Assembly (NCBI GenBank): GCA_051745935.1
Contig: JBNJEM010000129.1
Location: 1 to 14,091, forward strand
Length of the DNA: 14,091 nt
Reading direction: 5' to 3'
Source of the DNA: JBNJEM01 sp051745935
GTDB lineage: Bacteria > Planctomycetota > Planctomycetia > Pirellulales > Pirellulaceae
Within the stretch, counting starts at the first letter, position 1, and every line of letters begins with the position of its first letter. A program made the position numbers and the translations under genes. Below, one piece after another: positions 6,462 through 13,840 of this stretch. The notes beneath the pieces were generated by a model. The model saw nothing but the letters and a program-made list of their open reading frames with translations, did no database searches and had not been told where the DNA came from.

Positions 6462-8163
6462 GGCAACTGGCGTACGCATCAAGAATCGTTTCAACGGTTT
6501 CCAGCAATTGGTCAAGTCGAAAGGGTTTGTACAGAATGGCCTTGGAATGCAATCCCGCTTCTCGTGCCTTGACGATGGAATGGCCCGGATCCCAGCCGAA
6601 ACCGGACATCAGGACCAGTGGTACGCGCTCCATCGTTTCTGATAGTTTCATCAATAGCTCATAGCCGGTCATGTCAGGCAGGCGAATATCGGCGATAATC
6701 ACGTCATACGGCATGCGGTACCGGACCATGAGCAGCGCTTCGTGGCCTTCATGAGCTGTTTCGACCTCGCAGCCATAGCGGTCAAGCTGTTCGTGAGCAT
6801 CATTGCGAATGGACTCGTCCGCGTCGACCACCAGAACACGACGGTTCGCCAATTTGGGCCGTTGTTTGATCTGTGCCGTGGCCGGTACGGCTTCCGCCGG
6901 CGCCATTTTCTGGCCGATTCTTTGGATGCTTTGTTTGATGTCCCGTGCGTGCCGGAGGATATCCTGCAACCGCTCGACCACGTCGGGATCGTGGCCGCGG
7001 TAGTGCTCCATGACGTTAACCGCGTCGTTGAGAATCCCGTCCACGGGCAACGCCACCGCGCTATGGATCGCCTCCACGCTCCGTTGGGCGGCGTCGGTTT
7101 TCTGAGCGACCAGCAACTCCAGGGTATTCAAAGCCACCGCCACGTTCCGAGAGAAGATCTCCAGAAACTGTAAATCGCCTTCGGAAAACGCCCCCGGCTC
7201 CGGGCTTTCAACATTGAACGTGCCGATAACCTGGTCCTGCCAGATCAACGGGACAGTCAATGAACTCCTGGCCCCAGCAAACGCTTCCAGATATAGCCGA
7301 TCCTCAGCGGTGTCTTCGCACAAATAGCTTTTGCCGGTCGCGGCGACGAAACCGGTAACCCCGTTGTCCCGTGGCCGAGCGAAGAGGGGACGCTCGGCCG
7401 CGTCCTCGGTCAGCCCTTCCGACAGAAGCGGCCTCAGCTCCAATGTTTCTTGGTCCAGCAACCGGATTTCGATTACGTCGAAATCCAACAAATGACGTGT
7501 ATAATGCAGGATATTGGCCTTCAGCAGGTCGATTCGGTCTTCGACCTCCATTTCGAACACTTCACGCGGCGTCAAGTTGGCCAGTTCAACCCCTGCTTTA
7601 TGGATGGCGGCCAGTTTCTGCTGCTGAAGCTTTTCATCGGTAATGTCACGGAGGGTGACAATCAGATTGAGCAACTGTTGGTCGGCTTCTCGCACGGGCG
7701 CGGCGTGGACTTCAAAGTATCTGTGGTCCCCGATTCGCAACGTCGAGCTGCTCGCGCGGCCCGTAGCCAGCGCCATGGAAAAGGGACAGAAATCAGGGCC
7801 TAGAATTTCGGGGTTGCCCAGGACACTGTAAAAGTTCGCCCCGACGACCTCGCGACCGCCACACCACTGGCGAAACTGAGGATTGCCCCAAATGATCGTA
7901 TTGTCCGCGCCCAATACGCAAACGCCATCGGGCATGCCGATCAGTATTTGCTCATTTTGCATCAACCTGCCAACCTGCAAGGATTGGTTGCGATTTGGCG
8001 ACAAAATGTAAAGCCCGTCAAACTGCTGCTCCGCCAACAACGCAAACGCTCTTCGCGCATCGTGTTCAACGACAACCTCGTACCGCGCACCGAGTTCGTC
8101 TGGTACGTCCCCGCCCACGTCTCCAGAGTCGCTAATACAGAGAATTCTGGGTTTTTCTGTCAA
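6451..8163 (-). CDS. PAS-GAF-receiver signalling protein (no kinase ATPase domain)
   Basis: The 570-aa protein has, in order: a receiver-like N-terminus (residues 1-60, RILCISDSGDVGG) lacking a clear phospho-acceptor pattern; a PAS domain (about 75-185, from GMPDGVCVLGADNTIIWGN to LRDITDEK); a GAF domain (about 200-365, with NGVTGFVAATGKSYLCED and VPLIWQDQVIGTFNVES); a helical stretch like a degenerate histidine-kinase dimerisation region; and a C-terminal receiver (about 440-565) with VLVVDADES, acceptor D492 in ADIRLPDMTGYE, LMSGFG and YKPF. There is no HATPase_c domain, so it cannot autophosphorylate as a kinase; it probably relays or senses through the receiver. I chose TTG at 8163: it has GGGAGGAG 9 nt upstream and is followed at once by the receiver-like start TEKPRILCI. 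The frame is open to an ATG at 8277, but those 38 codons cross dispersed repeat C. Neighbours do not reveal its pathway. Confidence 0.85.
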   Translation of the reverse strand: MTEKPRILCISDSGDVGGDVPDELGARYEVVVEHDARRAFALLAEQQFDGLYILSPNRNQSLQVGRLMQNEQILIGMPDGVCVLGADNTIIWGNPQFRQWCGGREVVGANFYSVLGNPEILGPDFCPFSMALATGRASSSTLRIGDHRYFEVHAAPVREADQQLLNLIVTLRDITDEKLQQQKLAAIHKAGVELANLTPREVFEMEVEDRIDLLKANILHYTRHLLDFDVIEIRLLDQETLELRPLLSEGLTEDAAERPLFARPRDNGVTGFVAATGKSYLCEDTAEDRLYLEAFAGARSSLTVPLIWQDQVIGTFNVESPEPGAFSEGDLQFLEIFSRNVAVALNTLELLVAQKTDAAQRSVEAIHSAVALPVDGILNDAVNVMEHYRGHDPDVVERLQDILRHARDIKQSIQRIGQKMAPAEAVPATAQIKQRPKLANRRVLVVDADESIRNDAHEQLDRYGCEVETAHEGHEALLMVRYRMPYDVIIADIRLPDMTGYELLMKLSETMERVPLVLMSGFGWDPGHSIVKAREAGLHSKAILYKPFRLDQLLETVETILDAYASCPAS

Positions 8164-8170
8164 TCCCAAA

Positions 8171-8180
8171 AGCTCCTCCC
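8171..8180 (-). promoter_or_regulatory. Shine-Dalgarno site supporting a TTG start
   Basis: On the minus strand GGGAGGAGCT precedes the TTG at 8163. The GGAGGAG core ends about 9 nt before the start, a near-ideal spacing. It is the strongest ribosome binding site in this gene's 5' region and is the main reason for preferring TTG over the upstream ATG at 8277. Confidence 0.65.
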
Positions 8181-8186
8181 CGCAAG

Positions 8187-8242
8187 CCACAACAAAACAT
8201 TCAGGTTTCCTTTCACCCAGGGACTCTTGGGCGCGCGAACCA
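8187..8242 (-). repeat. Dispersed repeat, copy C (most diverged)
   Basis: Third copy of the repeat at 1748-1820 and 6217-6288. The plus strand shares AACAAAAC, CAGGTTTCCTTTCACC, AGGGACTCTTGG and GCGAACCA with copy A. The hairpin is weaker here, only AAAC (8195-8198) with GTTT (8205-8208). Compared with copy A it has an extra base in the CACCCAGGG run, which shifts the reading frame and argues against a protein-coding role. If the TTG start is right, the repeat lies in the 5' leader of the signalling gene. Confidence 0.68.
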
Positions 8243-8278
8243 AGTTTTGTCACGGGCGATAAGCAGTTACTCTTCAAA

Positions 8279-8308
8279 ATTATACAGCATGATACGGTTG
8301 AACAACAA
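8279..8308 (-). promoter_or_regulatory. Candidate promoter of the PAS-GAF-receiver gene
   Basis: The minus strand carries a perfect -10 hexamer TATAAT (8279-8284) with TTGTTG (8303-8308) 18 bp upstream as a weak -35. Transcription would begin near 8272, downstream of the ATG at 8277, so that ATG could not be used from this promoter. The leader to the TTG would be about 110 nt and would contain dispersed repeat copy C. Confidence 0.4.
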
Positions 8309-9267
8309 CCACTACATCCGTCTCGACCATGAGTAACATCGGTTGTTCTCCGCTCGCATGTCCACTAACCCTCAAACATGAACATCCCGCCCCTCGACGA
8401 TGGCCACGCCCGGATCTGGAGACGCCCGGACGCGATGATCCGCGCCAAGGGGCGTTTGCAAATGTACCACCTTGTCTAACAGCGATAATACGATTTCATC
8501 GCCGCTTTCGCGTATTCTCGGGGCCGCACATTGTGCTTTGCACGGCGGCCCGGGTCCCGTTTCCCGCGTCGCTTCCGAACACGACGGATGGCCTACCGGC
8601 CGGAGCCGGACGGCTTGGGGGGAATCGATGCCATTGCGGCCGTCTAATGAAAGAACACCCGCCGGAATCCGGATAAAGACGCAGCCACGCGCCCCCGCGG
8701 CGACCACTAGCGCGGTGTTGACGCGACCGGTGAATTGGAACGTGTTGCTCGTGAAGCCTTCAGGCCCAGAGCTGCCTGCCGGTTGTTCCACACGGCGATC
8801 GGGACTTGTTTACCTTTGGCCTACGGCATTCCCCCCCCAAGGCGCCACGCTCCGTGGCAAGGGTTCCGGAGATGCGGCGCCGCCGCGACGCACCATGCGG
8901 GACGCCCTACAAACCATTTAAGTGGGCTAAACATTCGTTTTCGTATTCAGGCGTGGAAAACGCCTCGGGCTTGTCGATACTCTGCATACTCCGAGGATAA
9001 AACGGCGTCGCGGGGCCAGGGCTCGCGCCGTGCACGACAGCGCGCCCGCGATGCGGTTCCAATGTCCAACCGAGTTGGCCTGGCAAAGAGGCGCGGCACC
9101 CGAAGCCGAATAAGCGGACCGGCGTGGCCACCACGGGAACGGCCACGCCCGTGCAGACTCACAACAGGTGGGACGCGTTGTCGCCGGGACGTGCCGTGGC
9201 CTCTCTGCTCCACCCGTTAGCGAACAGCACGTTAGCGAACAGTCGGGAGAACCTAAGGGAGAGAACT
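8309..9267. other. Long intergenic region, no convincing gene
   Basis: Nearly 1 kb between the divergently oriented signalling gene and the 82-aa membrane protein gene. The best open frame is minus 8372-8791 (139 aa), with fragments such as VNTALVVAAGARGCVFIRIP and LSLLDKVVHLQTP. It has no recognised domain and no RBS, so I leave it uncalled; it could be a small unknown gene or a decayed one. Plus-strand frames across 8472-9220 look like noise. A pair of 12-bp direct repeats lies near the right end. Confidence 0.4.
9216..9242 (+). repeat. 12-bp direct repeat upstream of small membrane protein gene
   Basis: GTTAGCGAACAG occurs at 9216-9227 and 9231-9242, a 15-bp period, ending about 25 bp before the ATG at 9268 and 12 bp before its ribosome binding site. 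It may be a short duplication or a paired protein-binding site in the leader or promoter. Confidence 0.6.
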
Positions 9268-9516
9268 ATGTGGCGGTCGCTGTTTCTCGCCATGGGGATC
9301 GTGCTTTGTATTCTGGGCGCCGAGTGCCTGGTGCTGGAAAAAGCCGTATTGGCTCGAAACGACGAGCAGCCCAAACAGACCACGTCCTATCTGGCCCCCG
9401 CTCCAGAGCCGAGTCGCGAAGAGTTCAAGCCACCGGAATGGCTGCCCTGGGGGTTGCTTTCGTTCGGTGCCGTGGTGATCCTCTATTCGTATTCCTTGCC
9501 GCGGCGCAACGCCTAA
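9268..9516 (+). CDS. Small two-helix membrane protein, planctomycete type
   Basis: The 82-aa product has a first hydrophobic helix (about residues 4-22, FLAMGIVLCILGAECLV), a polar proline-rich middle (QTTSYLAPAPEPSREEFKPPEW), a second helix (about 61-77, LPWGLLSFGAVVILYSYSL) and a short basic end PRRNA. I recall similar short proteins in planctomycetes with the same PPEW-PW-LLS-GAVVILYS pattern, but no function is known to me. The ATG at 9268 follows AAGGGAGAG by about 4-5 nt. The open frame extends upstream to 9124, but that part lacks an RBS and includes the 12-bp repeats, so the shorter form is preferred. It stands alone, with no close neighbour on the same strand. Confidence 0.75.
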   Translation: MWRSLFLAMGIVLCILGAECLVLEKAVLARNDEQPKQTTSYLAPAPEPSREEFKPPEWLPWGLLSFGAVVILYSYSLPRRNA

Positions 9517-9991
9517 TTCCATCGGGGCCCCCGGCGTCGCATGGCCATGGAGCAAAAGGGCGTGCCGCGGGGCGGCCCGAAAGGATGGGGCCTCGGCCCG
9601 CCTTCATCACGTCACGAGCATCCAACTCCTTACGTCATCACTCAATGATGTTCAGGGATGCTCAGGCCCCATCAGGTTCCGACGTGGATAACCCTACGGT
9701 AAGCCAAGCTCGCCGATGGACTTTCAAGGCGAGACGCTCCCCCGGAAATCCCTAGAATTGATATGCTTGATGGGGGGCCGCCAAGGCGCGCGACGTTATA
9801 CCGGTCGCGGATGACTTTGTCCGCCGCGAGTCCGACCCACGGGAACACGGCTGGCGTCGGGCAGCTTTCCCCCCGGACGGATTCGACCGCCTGAAGTATG
9901 ATCTCGTCGCCTTGGAACGGAAGGGGGACAGGGACACGGGTCCCCCCGCGCGTCGCGTTTTTTGGCCGCTCCGGGCACCACAAGATGTGAA
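9517..9991. other. Intergenic region containing a solitary diverged repeat
   Basis: Between the 82-aa protein gene and the 3' end of the lipoprotein gene I find no supported gene. The notable content is a diverged copy of the right-end tandem repeat (9797-9897) and a 7-bp inverted repeat, GGGGGAC (9923-9929) with GTCCCCC (9940-9946). The minus-strand frame 9672-9995 has no RBS or domain and reads across these repeats. Confidence 0.45.
9797..9897 (+). repeat. Solitary diverged copy of the 102-bp repeat
   Basis: This sequence aligns without gaps to the reverse complement of the tandem unit at 13841-14091; by hand count about 18 of 101 positions differ (about 82% identity). Long shared blocks include TCCGCCGCGAGTCCGACC and GCGTCGGG. 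The plus-strand frame reads VADDFVRRESDPREHGWRRA, like VADDFFRRESDQREGGLRRA from the array. About 11 of the roughly 16 codons that differ change the amino acid, so there is no sign of selection for a protein. Weak similarity runs on for some 10-15 bp beyond 9897 into the flank. Confidence 0.8.
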
Positions 9992-10171
9992 TCAATTCGA
10001 GCTGGGCTTTTTGTACAACTGTTTCAACGCCTGTTCATGGCCGGACGGCTGCTTGACGTCCTCTTCGTCGACGTCGATTTCCGTGGCCTGATTGCCTCCA
10101 CACCCCGCCGGACCAAATACCAGGGCCGCCAGCATCACTACGCTGATGACGGCTGCCATCCACTTTTTCAT
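9992..10171 (-). CDS. Small putative lipoprotein
   Basis: The 59-aa product begins MKKWMAAVISVVMLAALVF, a lipoprotein-type signal peptide, and reaches GPAGC with C24 as the likely lipidated cysteine. The -3 position is proline rather than the usual Leu/Val/Ile, so the lipobox is imperfect. The mature part is about 36 residues, first acidic (ATEIDVDEEDVKQ) and then basic (LKQLYKKPSSN), with no known domain. I chose ATG 10171 because AGGAG lies 8 nt upstream and the signal peptide starts there; an open frame to 10228 would put 19 unlikely residues ahead of it. Small lipoproteins of this form are common in planctomycetes. It is divergent from the DUF1559 gene, which lies 427 bp away. Confidence 0.7.
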   Translation of the reverse strand: MKKWMAAVISVVMLAALVFGPAGCGGNQATEIDVDEEDVKQPSGHEQALKQLYKKPSSN

Positions 10172-10193
10172 TTTGTATGCTCCTGAACAGCTT

Positions 10194-10217
10194 TGACGGA
10201 ATTCCATGACGGAATTC
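10194..10217 (-). repeat. 13-bp period direct repeat upstream of lipoprotein gene
   Basis: TGACGGAATTC is present at 10194-10204 and 10207-10217, so GAATTCCGTCA occurs twice on the minus strand. It lies 23-46 nt upstream of the lipoprotein ATG, in the leader or core promoter. It may be an operator pair or a simple duplication. Confidence 0.6.
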
Positions 10218-10452
10218 ATCCACGGCATTTATCCCTTGTCGCGCCAGAATAACGCGATGCGCCGGTGTCCCTCCCCCTGACCACCCGAAAGCCGGGCCAA
10301 GCACGTTCTGTCCTGGCCGTTACACGCGTTCTTTGTATCATCCCCGCTCCCCCTTGCCAACTCCCCCGGCGCGCCCGGATAGCAGGGCCAGGAAGCTTTT
10401 GCATGCCGATTCGCGGTTTTTGCGTGGCAAACTCGCTCAATTCGGCTTATAC

Positions 10453-10481
10453 TTGCACGTGTGCCAAAAGGTTTGTATAGT
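10453..10481 (+). promoter_or_regulatory. Candidate promoter of the DUF1559 gene
   Basis: TTGCAC (10453-10458) and TATAGT (10476-10481, five of six to TATAAT) are separated by exactly 17 bp. The -35 only matches the TTG half well. Transcription would begin near 10488 and give a leader of about 110 nt. Confidence 0.35.
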
Positions 10482-10598
10482 GTTTGTGTGGGTGATGGCT
10501 ATCCTTATCCATTTGCCTCTGTGGATAATCTGCCAGTACCGTTCCAGCTCTGGTCTTTCGTTTCGAACTTTTAGTTTTTTTCTTCTTGGAGGTTGACC

Positions 10599-11633
10599 AT
10601 GCGAACGTGTCGCGGAAGAAGGCCGGGGTTCACGTTGGTCGAACTGCTGGTGGTCATTGCCATTATTGGAATATTGGTTGCGTTGTTACTACCAGCGGTG
10701 CAGGCCGCTCGAGAGGCGGCACGGCGGGCGCAGTGCTCCAATCGGCTCAAGCAATTGGGATTGGCTAACCATAATTACCATGACTCGCACAAGTGCTTTC
10801 CCGCCATGCGCTGTGGAACGATGGGGGATCCGGGTAGCCAGGTGGACTCGAGTCGCTGGTGCATGAGTGGTTTGGTCAGTTTGGCCCCGTATTACGAACA
10901 GCAAGCGATTTATGACAAGGCGAAGTTTCGTAACTTTGGTCCCGCCCCGTGGAAAACCGAGTTTGGCACCTGGACGGTGCGTATCCCCGGTTTGCTTTGT
11001 CCCTCCGATTCGGAGGTAGTGGGCGAGTTTGGTAACAGCAACTACAAGTTTTGCTTGGGGACCAATCCGCATCAAAACAACAACTGGTGGGGGCCGGATC
11101 CGAACGGATGTTTTAATCTCATGGGCGATCCGGAGGCTGGCAAGCGACCATTTGGGATCAAGGACATCCTGGATGGAACGAGCAATACGCTGATGATGGC
11201 GGAGCGCCGGACTGCCGCTGACGCTAGGCCGCTGAGTACCGCGCATGTGGCGGTAGCGGGTCCGTCCGATACCAGTTCTCGAGCGACGCAGGATTGGTAT
11301 GACGCCTGCCAAGCGACCGCAAACGCCGCGGGGGGCAACGAGTACAACAGTGGCGCGGAAATCTATCGCGAGACGAAGCCGGGTGAGCGTTGGCAAGATG
11401 GGCGACCCTATTACGCGGGTTTCACCACCATAATGCCTCCCAACGGTCCGTCCTGTATCCTGACTTCCGGCGATTGGAACAAGGGGGTTTTCACGCCCGG
11501 CAGCCACCATCCCTCGATAATCAACGTCGTGCTGGCCGATGGTTCCGTACAATCCATTAGCGAAACAATTGACACGGAAGTATGGTGGGCCGTGGGCACG
11601 CGGGCGAAACGGGAGCCGGTGGGCGAGTTCTAA
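10599..11633 (+). CDS. DUF1559 protein with prepilin-type N-terminus
   Basis: The 344-aa product has the hallmark planctomycete DUF1559 architecture. A basic leader MRTCRGRRPG is followed by FTLVELLVVIAIIGILVALL, a prepilin/pseudopilin cleavage and methylation signal (cleavage after G10, glutamate at mature position 5). Then come LLPAVQAAREAARRAQCSNRLKQLGLANHNYHD and, at the C-terminus, HPSIINVVLADGSVQSI containing the exact H-X9-DG motif. These proteins are processed like type II secretion/type IV pilus pseudopilins and are often present in very many copies per planctomycete genome; their role is unknown. ATG 10599 is preceded by GGAGGT at 5 nt; the in-frame TTG at 10593 overlaps that RBS and is unlikely to be used. 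A candidate terminator lies about 165 bp downstream, so it is probably a single-gene unit. Confidence 0.95.
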   Translation: MRTCRGRRPGFTLVELLVVIAIIGILVALLLPAVQAAREAARRAQCSNRLKQLGLANHNYHDSHKCFPAMRCGTMGDPGSQVDSSRWCMSGLVSLAPYYEQQAIYDKAKFRNFGPAPWKTEFGTWTVRIPGLLCPSDSEVVGEFGNSNYKFCLGTNPHQNNNWWGPDPNGCFNLMGDPEAGKRPFGIKDILDGTSNTLMMAERRTAADARPLSTAHVAVAGPSDTSSRATQDWYDACQATANAAGGNEYNSGAEIYRETKPGERWQDGRPYYAGFTTIMPPNGPSCILTSGDWNKGVFTPGSHHPSIINVVLADGSVQSISETIDTEVWWAVGTRAKREPVGEF

Positions 11634-12085
11634 CGCATTCGATCGATCCCTCGTGGGGGCGGAATCCGAGAGGTTGAACGCGCCCATTGAAACGGAGAGT
11701 GCCAGCGCTAATCGCCTCTAAATGGGCCATGGCGGGTGAGGCGTGTACGCGATTCCCGTCCACTGGCCGTGTATAAGGCGGCGAGAACGAATCCAGAGAA
11801 CGCGAGGTGGCGAGCACTTGCTGCCTCGCGTTTTCCATTGGTCCGTTTTGCGGGCATGAGGCATGAGCTACACGGCCGTGGCATGAAATGAACCGGGCCG
11901 TCCGGGGAGCGGCGGACAGCGGGTGGCGTGCCAGCCCGGGGTTCCCAGTAAGCCCGATCGTGCGCGGGGGATCGGGACCGGTTTTCACGGCGCGGCTCGG
12001 AGGGGCATGGCTGAACGGCGGACAAACCCCGCGGACATGCTACCGGATGGTATCGTGCCCAGCTTGTCCGGTGGAGAGCGGCGAC
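11634..12085. other. Intergenic region before the polytopic membrane protein
   Basis: Besides the candidate terminator at 11799-11836, I see no supported element. The reading frame of the downstream membrane protein is open back to an ATG at 11888, but the residues it would add (for example GAADSGWRASPGFPV) are neither hydrophobic nor family-like, so I treat this part as probably non-coding leader. Confidence 0.4.
11799..11836 (+). terminator. Candidate intrinsic terminator after DUF1559 gene
   Basis: AACGCGAGG (11799-11807) and CCTCGCGTT (11824-11832) form a perfect 9-bp stem around a 16-nt loop, and the 3' arm runs into TTTT (11831-11834). The T-run is short, but position and stem strength fit termination of the DUF1559 transcript about 165 bp after its stop. 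Confidence 0.55.
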
Positions 12086-13804
12086 GTGTTTGGCAAAAGC
12101 GATCCTTCGACCCGTGGTTGGTGTCTCCGGGCCTCCGTGACAGTCGTGCTCGTTCTGGCATTAGCCATCGCTTCGACTTCTCCACTTCCGCGGCTTGCCA
12201 CGACACATATTCCCCGCGGCACCGAGCGGTCGGGAACGGTGCCCTTGTTGAATCTGTGGACGATGTGGTGGAACGTGGATCGCATCGAGCAGGGTTACCG
12301 GGACTATTGGAACGCGCCGATCTATCATCCCGTCGAGGGCATGCTTGCTTCCGTGGAGCCGCAAACGGTGGTCGGGCTCATGGCTTGGCCCCTGCGGCGG
12401 CTCCCGCTGGAATGGGCCGCCATTTACAACGTGTTCGTGGTGTTGTTTCTCGCTCTGAACGGATGGTTTGCCTGCCGGTTGCTTCAGCGCATGGGACTGG
12501 CGTGGATCGTGTCGTTGTGCGGCGGCGCCATGATGACGGTATTGCCGCTGGTCCATTGGCAAATTGGCGTTTTTCAGCTGATTTCGCTCTGGGGCATCTT
12601 ATGGACGTTCGGGGCGTTGGTGCACTTCCGGCGTTGTCCGGGAGCGGGCCGGGCAGCATGGCTCGCCGTGGCTTTTGCCGTTACCTACTCGCTGTGCTGC
12701 TATTATGGCCTGATGCTCAGCCTCTTGCTGCTCATCGGCTCGTTTCCGCTATTGGGTCGCCAACTCGTCCAGAGGCGATTGTGGGGCTGGGGCGGTTTGT
12801 CCGTGGCGATGGCTTTGATTATCTTGTCGCCGATCTTGATGGCTCAACTAAGATTCGCCCAAGAGCACTGGTTTGCGTATCCCGAAGCGTGGATTTACAA
12901 GTTGTCGGCGTGCCCGGGAGACTACCTGCGAACGCCTTGGCCTCAGCTCATTCCATTGCCGGATCTCGGCCGGAACGGAGCGGGTTATCCTTGGCCGCTG
13001 TCTCCCGGTACACTCAAGTCCACCCTGGCACTGCTGGGATTGGCGTGGGGCGTCTGGACCCGGCGTCGCCGTCGTTTGACCCTCTGGCTGGGCCTCTGCC
13101 TGGTGGCGGCGATATTGCTTTCAATGGGGCCTCGGTTGGAGATAGGCGATGTTTCGCCCTACCGTTGGTTGGCTAACAGCTATCCAGGCCTGGCCCGCGC
13201 CAGAAGTGTTTTTCGCTTTGCCTTTTTCGTGCAGCTTGCCGTTGTCTTACTGGCCGGCATCGGATTGCACGGAACGTATCTGCGTGTCAGACGTTGGAGG
13301 GCGGGTGCGGGGCGGAAATGGCCCGCCGCCGTGGTGGTTCTCGTCCTCGGCATTCTAATGACCGCCGAGACATGGCCCGGCCGACCGAAAATGTATCGGC
13401 TGCCGAAAGCCGTGGCGGAGAGTGCCTGGATTGGGTACCTGCGCCACGACCTCCCCGATGATGCTTGCCTCGCATTTCTCCCCTTGCCAGTGGACAATAC
13501 GGCGTCCGCGTTGCAGCCGACGGCGGAGTGGATGTACTTTCAGACGCGGCATGAGCTTCCGATGGTCAACGGCTATGCCACGTTCGTCCCCGATACATTT
13601 CGCGAACTTCGAGAAACACTAGAGCGTTTTCCAAACGCCGAAGGGATTGCCGCGTTGCGGACTTTGGGCGTCACGCACCTTGTCGTCGATCGACGCGTTA
13701 AAGCCCAAGTCGAACCGGAAACCATGAAGAAACTGGGCATGGATTCCGTTTTTCAAGACCGACAAGCCCACATGGAAATCTGGCGGATCCCCAACCCATC
13801 TTGA
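12086..13804 (+). CDS. Polytopic membrane protein, GT-C glycosyltransferase-like
   Basis: From this start the product has 572 aa with about ten hydrophobic helices, then a soluble C-terminal domain of about 140 residues (from RPKMYRLPKAVAESAWIGYL to the end). After helix 1 comes a periplasmic loop with PLLNLWTMWWNVDRIEQGY and YWNAPIYHPVEG, a layout shared with bacterial GT-C-type and YfhO-like membrane glycosyltransferase relatives. The acidic residue often seen just before LLNLW in such proteins is absent (GTVPLLNLW), so catalytic activity is uncertain. The soluble end has EGIAALRTLGVTHLVVDRR, common in these families. The start is unsure: GTG 12086 has GGTGGAGAG 7 nt upstream; ATG 12047 and ATG 11888 are in frame but have no clear RBS. 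A possible role is sugar or polyprenyl-linked glycan transfer at the cell envelope. Confidence 0.75.
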   Translation: MFGKSDPSTRGWCLRASVTVVLVLALAIASTSPLPRLATTHIPRGTERSGTVPLLNLWTMWWNVDRIEQGYRDYWNAPIYHPVEGMLASVEPQTVVGLMAWPLRRLPLEWAAIYNVFVVLFLALNGWFACRLLQRMGLAWIVSLCGGAMMTVLPLVHWQIGVFQLISLWGILWTFGALVHFRRCPGAGRAAWLAVAFAVTYSLCCYYGLMLSLLLLIGSFPLLGRQLVQRRLWGWGGLSVAMALIILSPILMAQLRFAQEHWFAYPEAWIYKLSACPGDYLRTPWPQLIPLPDLGRNGAGYPWPLSPGTLKSTLALLGLAWGVWTRRRRRLTLWLGLCLVAAILLSMGPRLEIGDVSPYRWLANSYPGLARARSVFRFAFFVQLAVVLLAGIGLHGTYLRVRRWRAGAGRKWPAAVVVLVLGILMTAETWPGRPKMYRLPKAVAESAWIGYLRHDLPDDACLAFLPLPVDNTASALQPTAEWMYFQTRHELPMVNGYATFVPDTFRELRETLERFPNAEGIAALRTLGVTHLVVDRRVKAQVEPETMKKLGMDSVFQDRQAHMEIWRIPNPS

Positions 13805-13840
13805 GCCACGGCCAGAGCTGAATGGGCAAAGGGGATTATA

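Larger units (their letters stand above)
10172..10598. other. Divergent intergenic region before the DUF1559 gene
   Basis: This 427-bp stretch separates the lipoprotein gene from the DUF1559 gene. It holds the direct repeat at 10194-10217, a candidate promoter at 10453-10481 and a T-rich leader (10567-10587) just before the DUF1559 RBS. Small open frames in it have no RBS or domain. Confidence 0.5.

Noticed and set aside
9923..9946. Inverted repeat GGGGGAC/GTCCCCC as terminator of the lipoprotein gene
   Set aside because: No T-run follows the stem on the minus strand, so intrinsic termination is not supported.
10689..11687. 332-aa minus-strand open frame
   Set aside because: It is fully antisense to the well-supported DUF1559 gene and has no recognisable features.
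11923..13176. 417-aa plus-strand open frame
   Set aside because: It lies in another frame inside the polytopic membrane protein gene, whose frame gives coherent hydrophobic helices; the 417-aa translation has no domain and looks like a GC-rich shadow.
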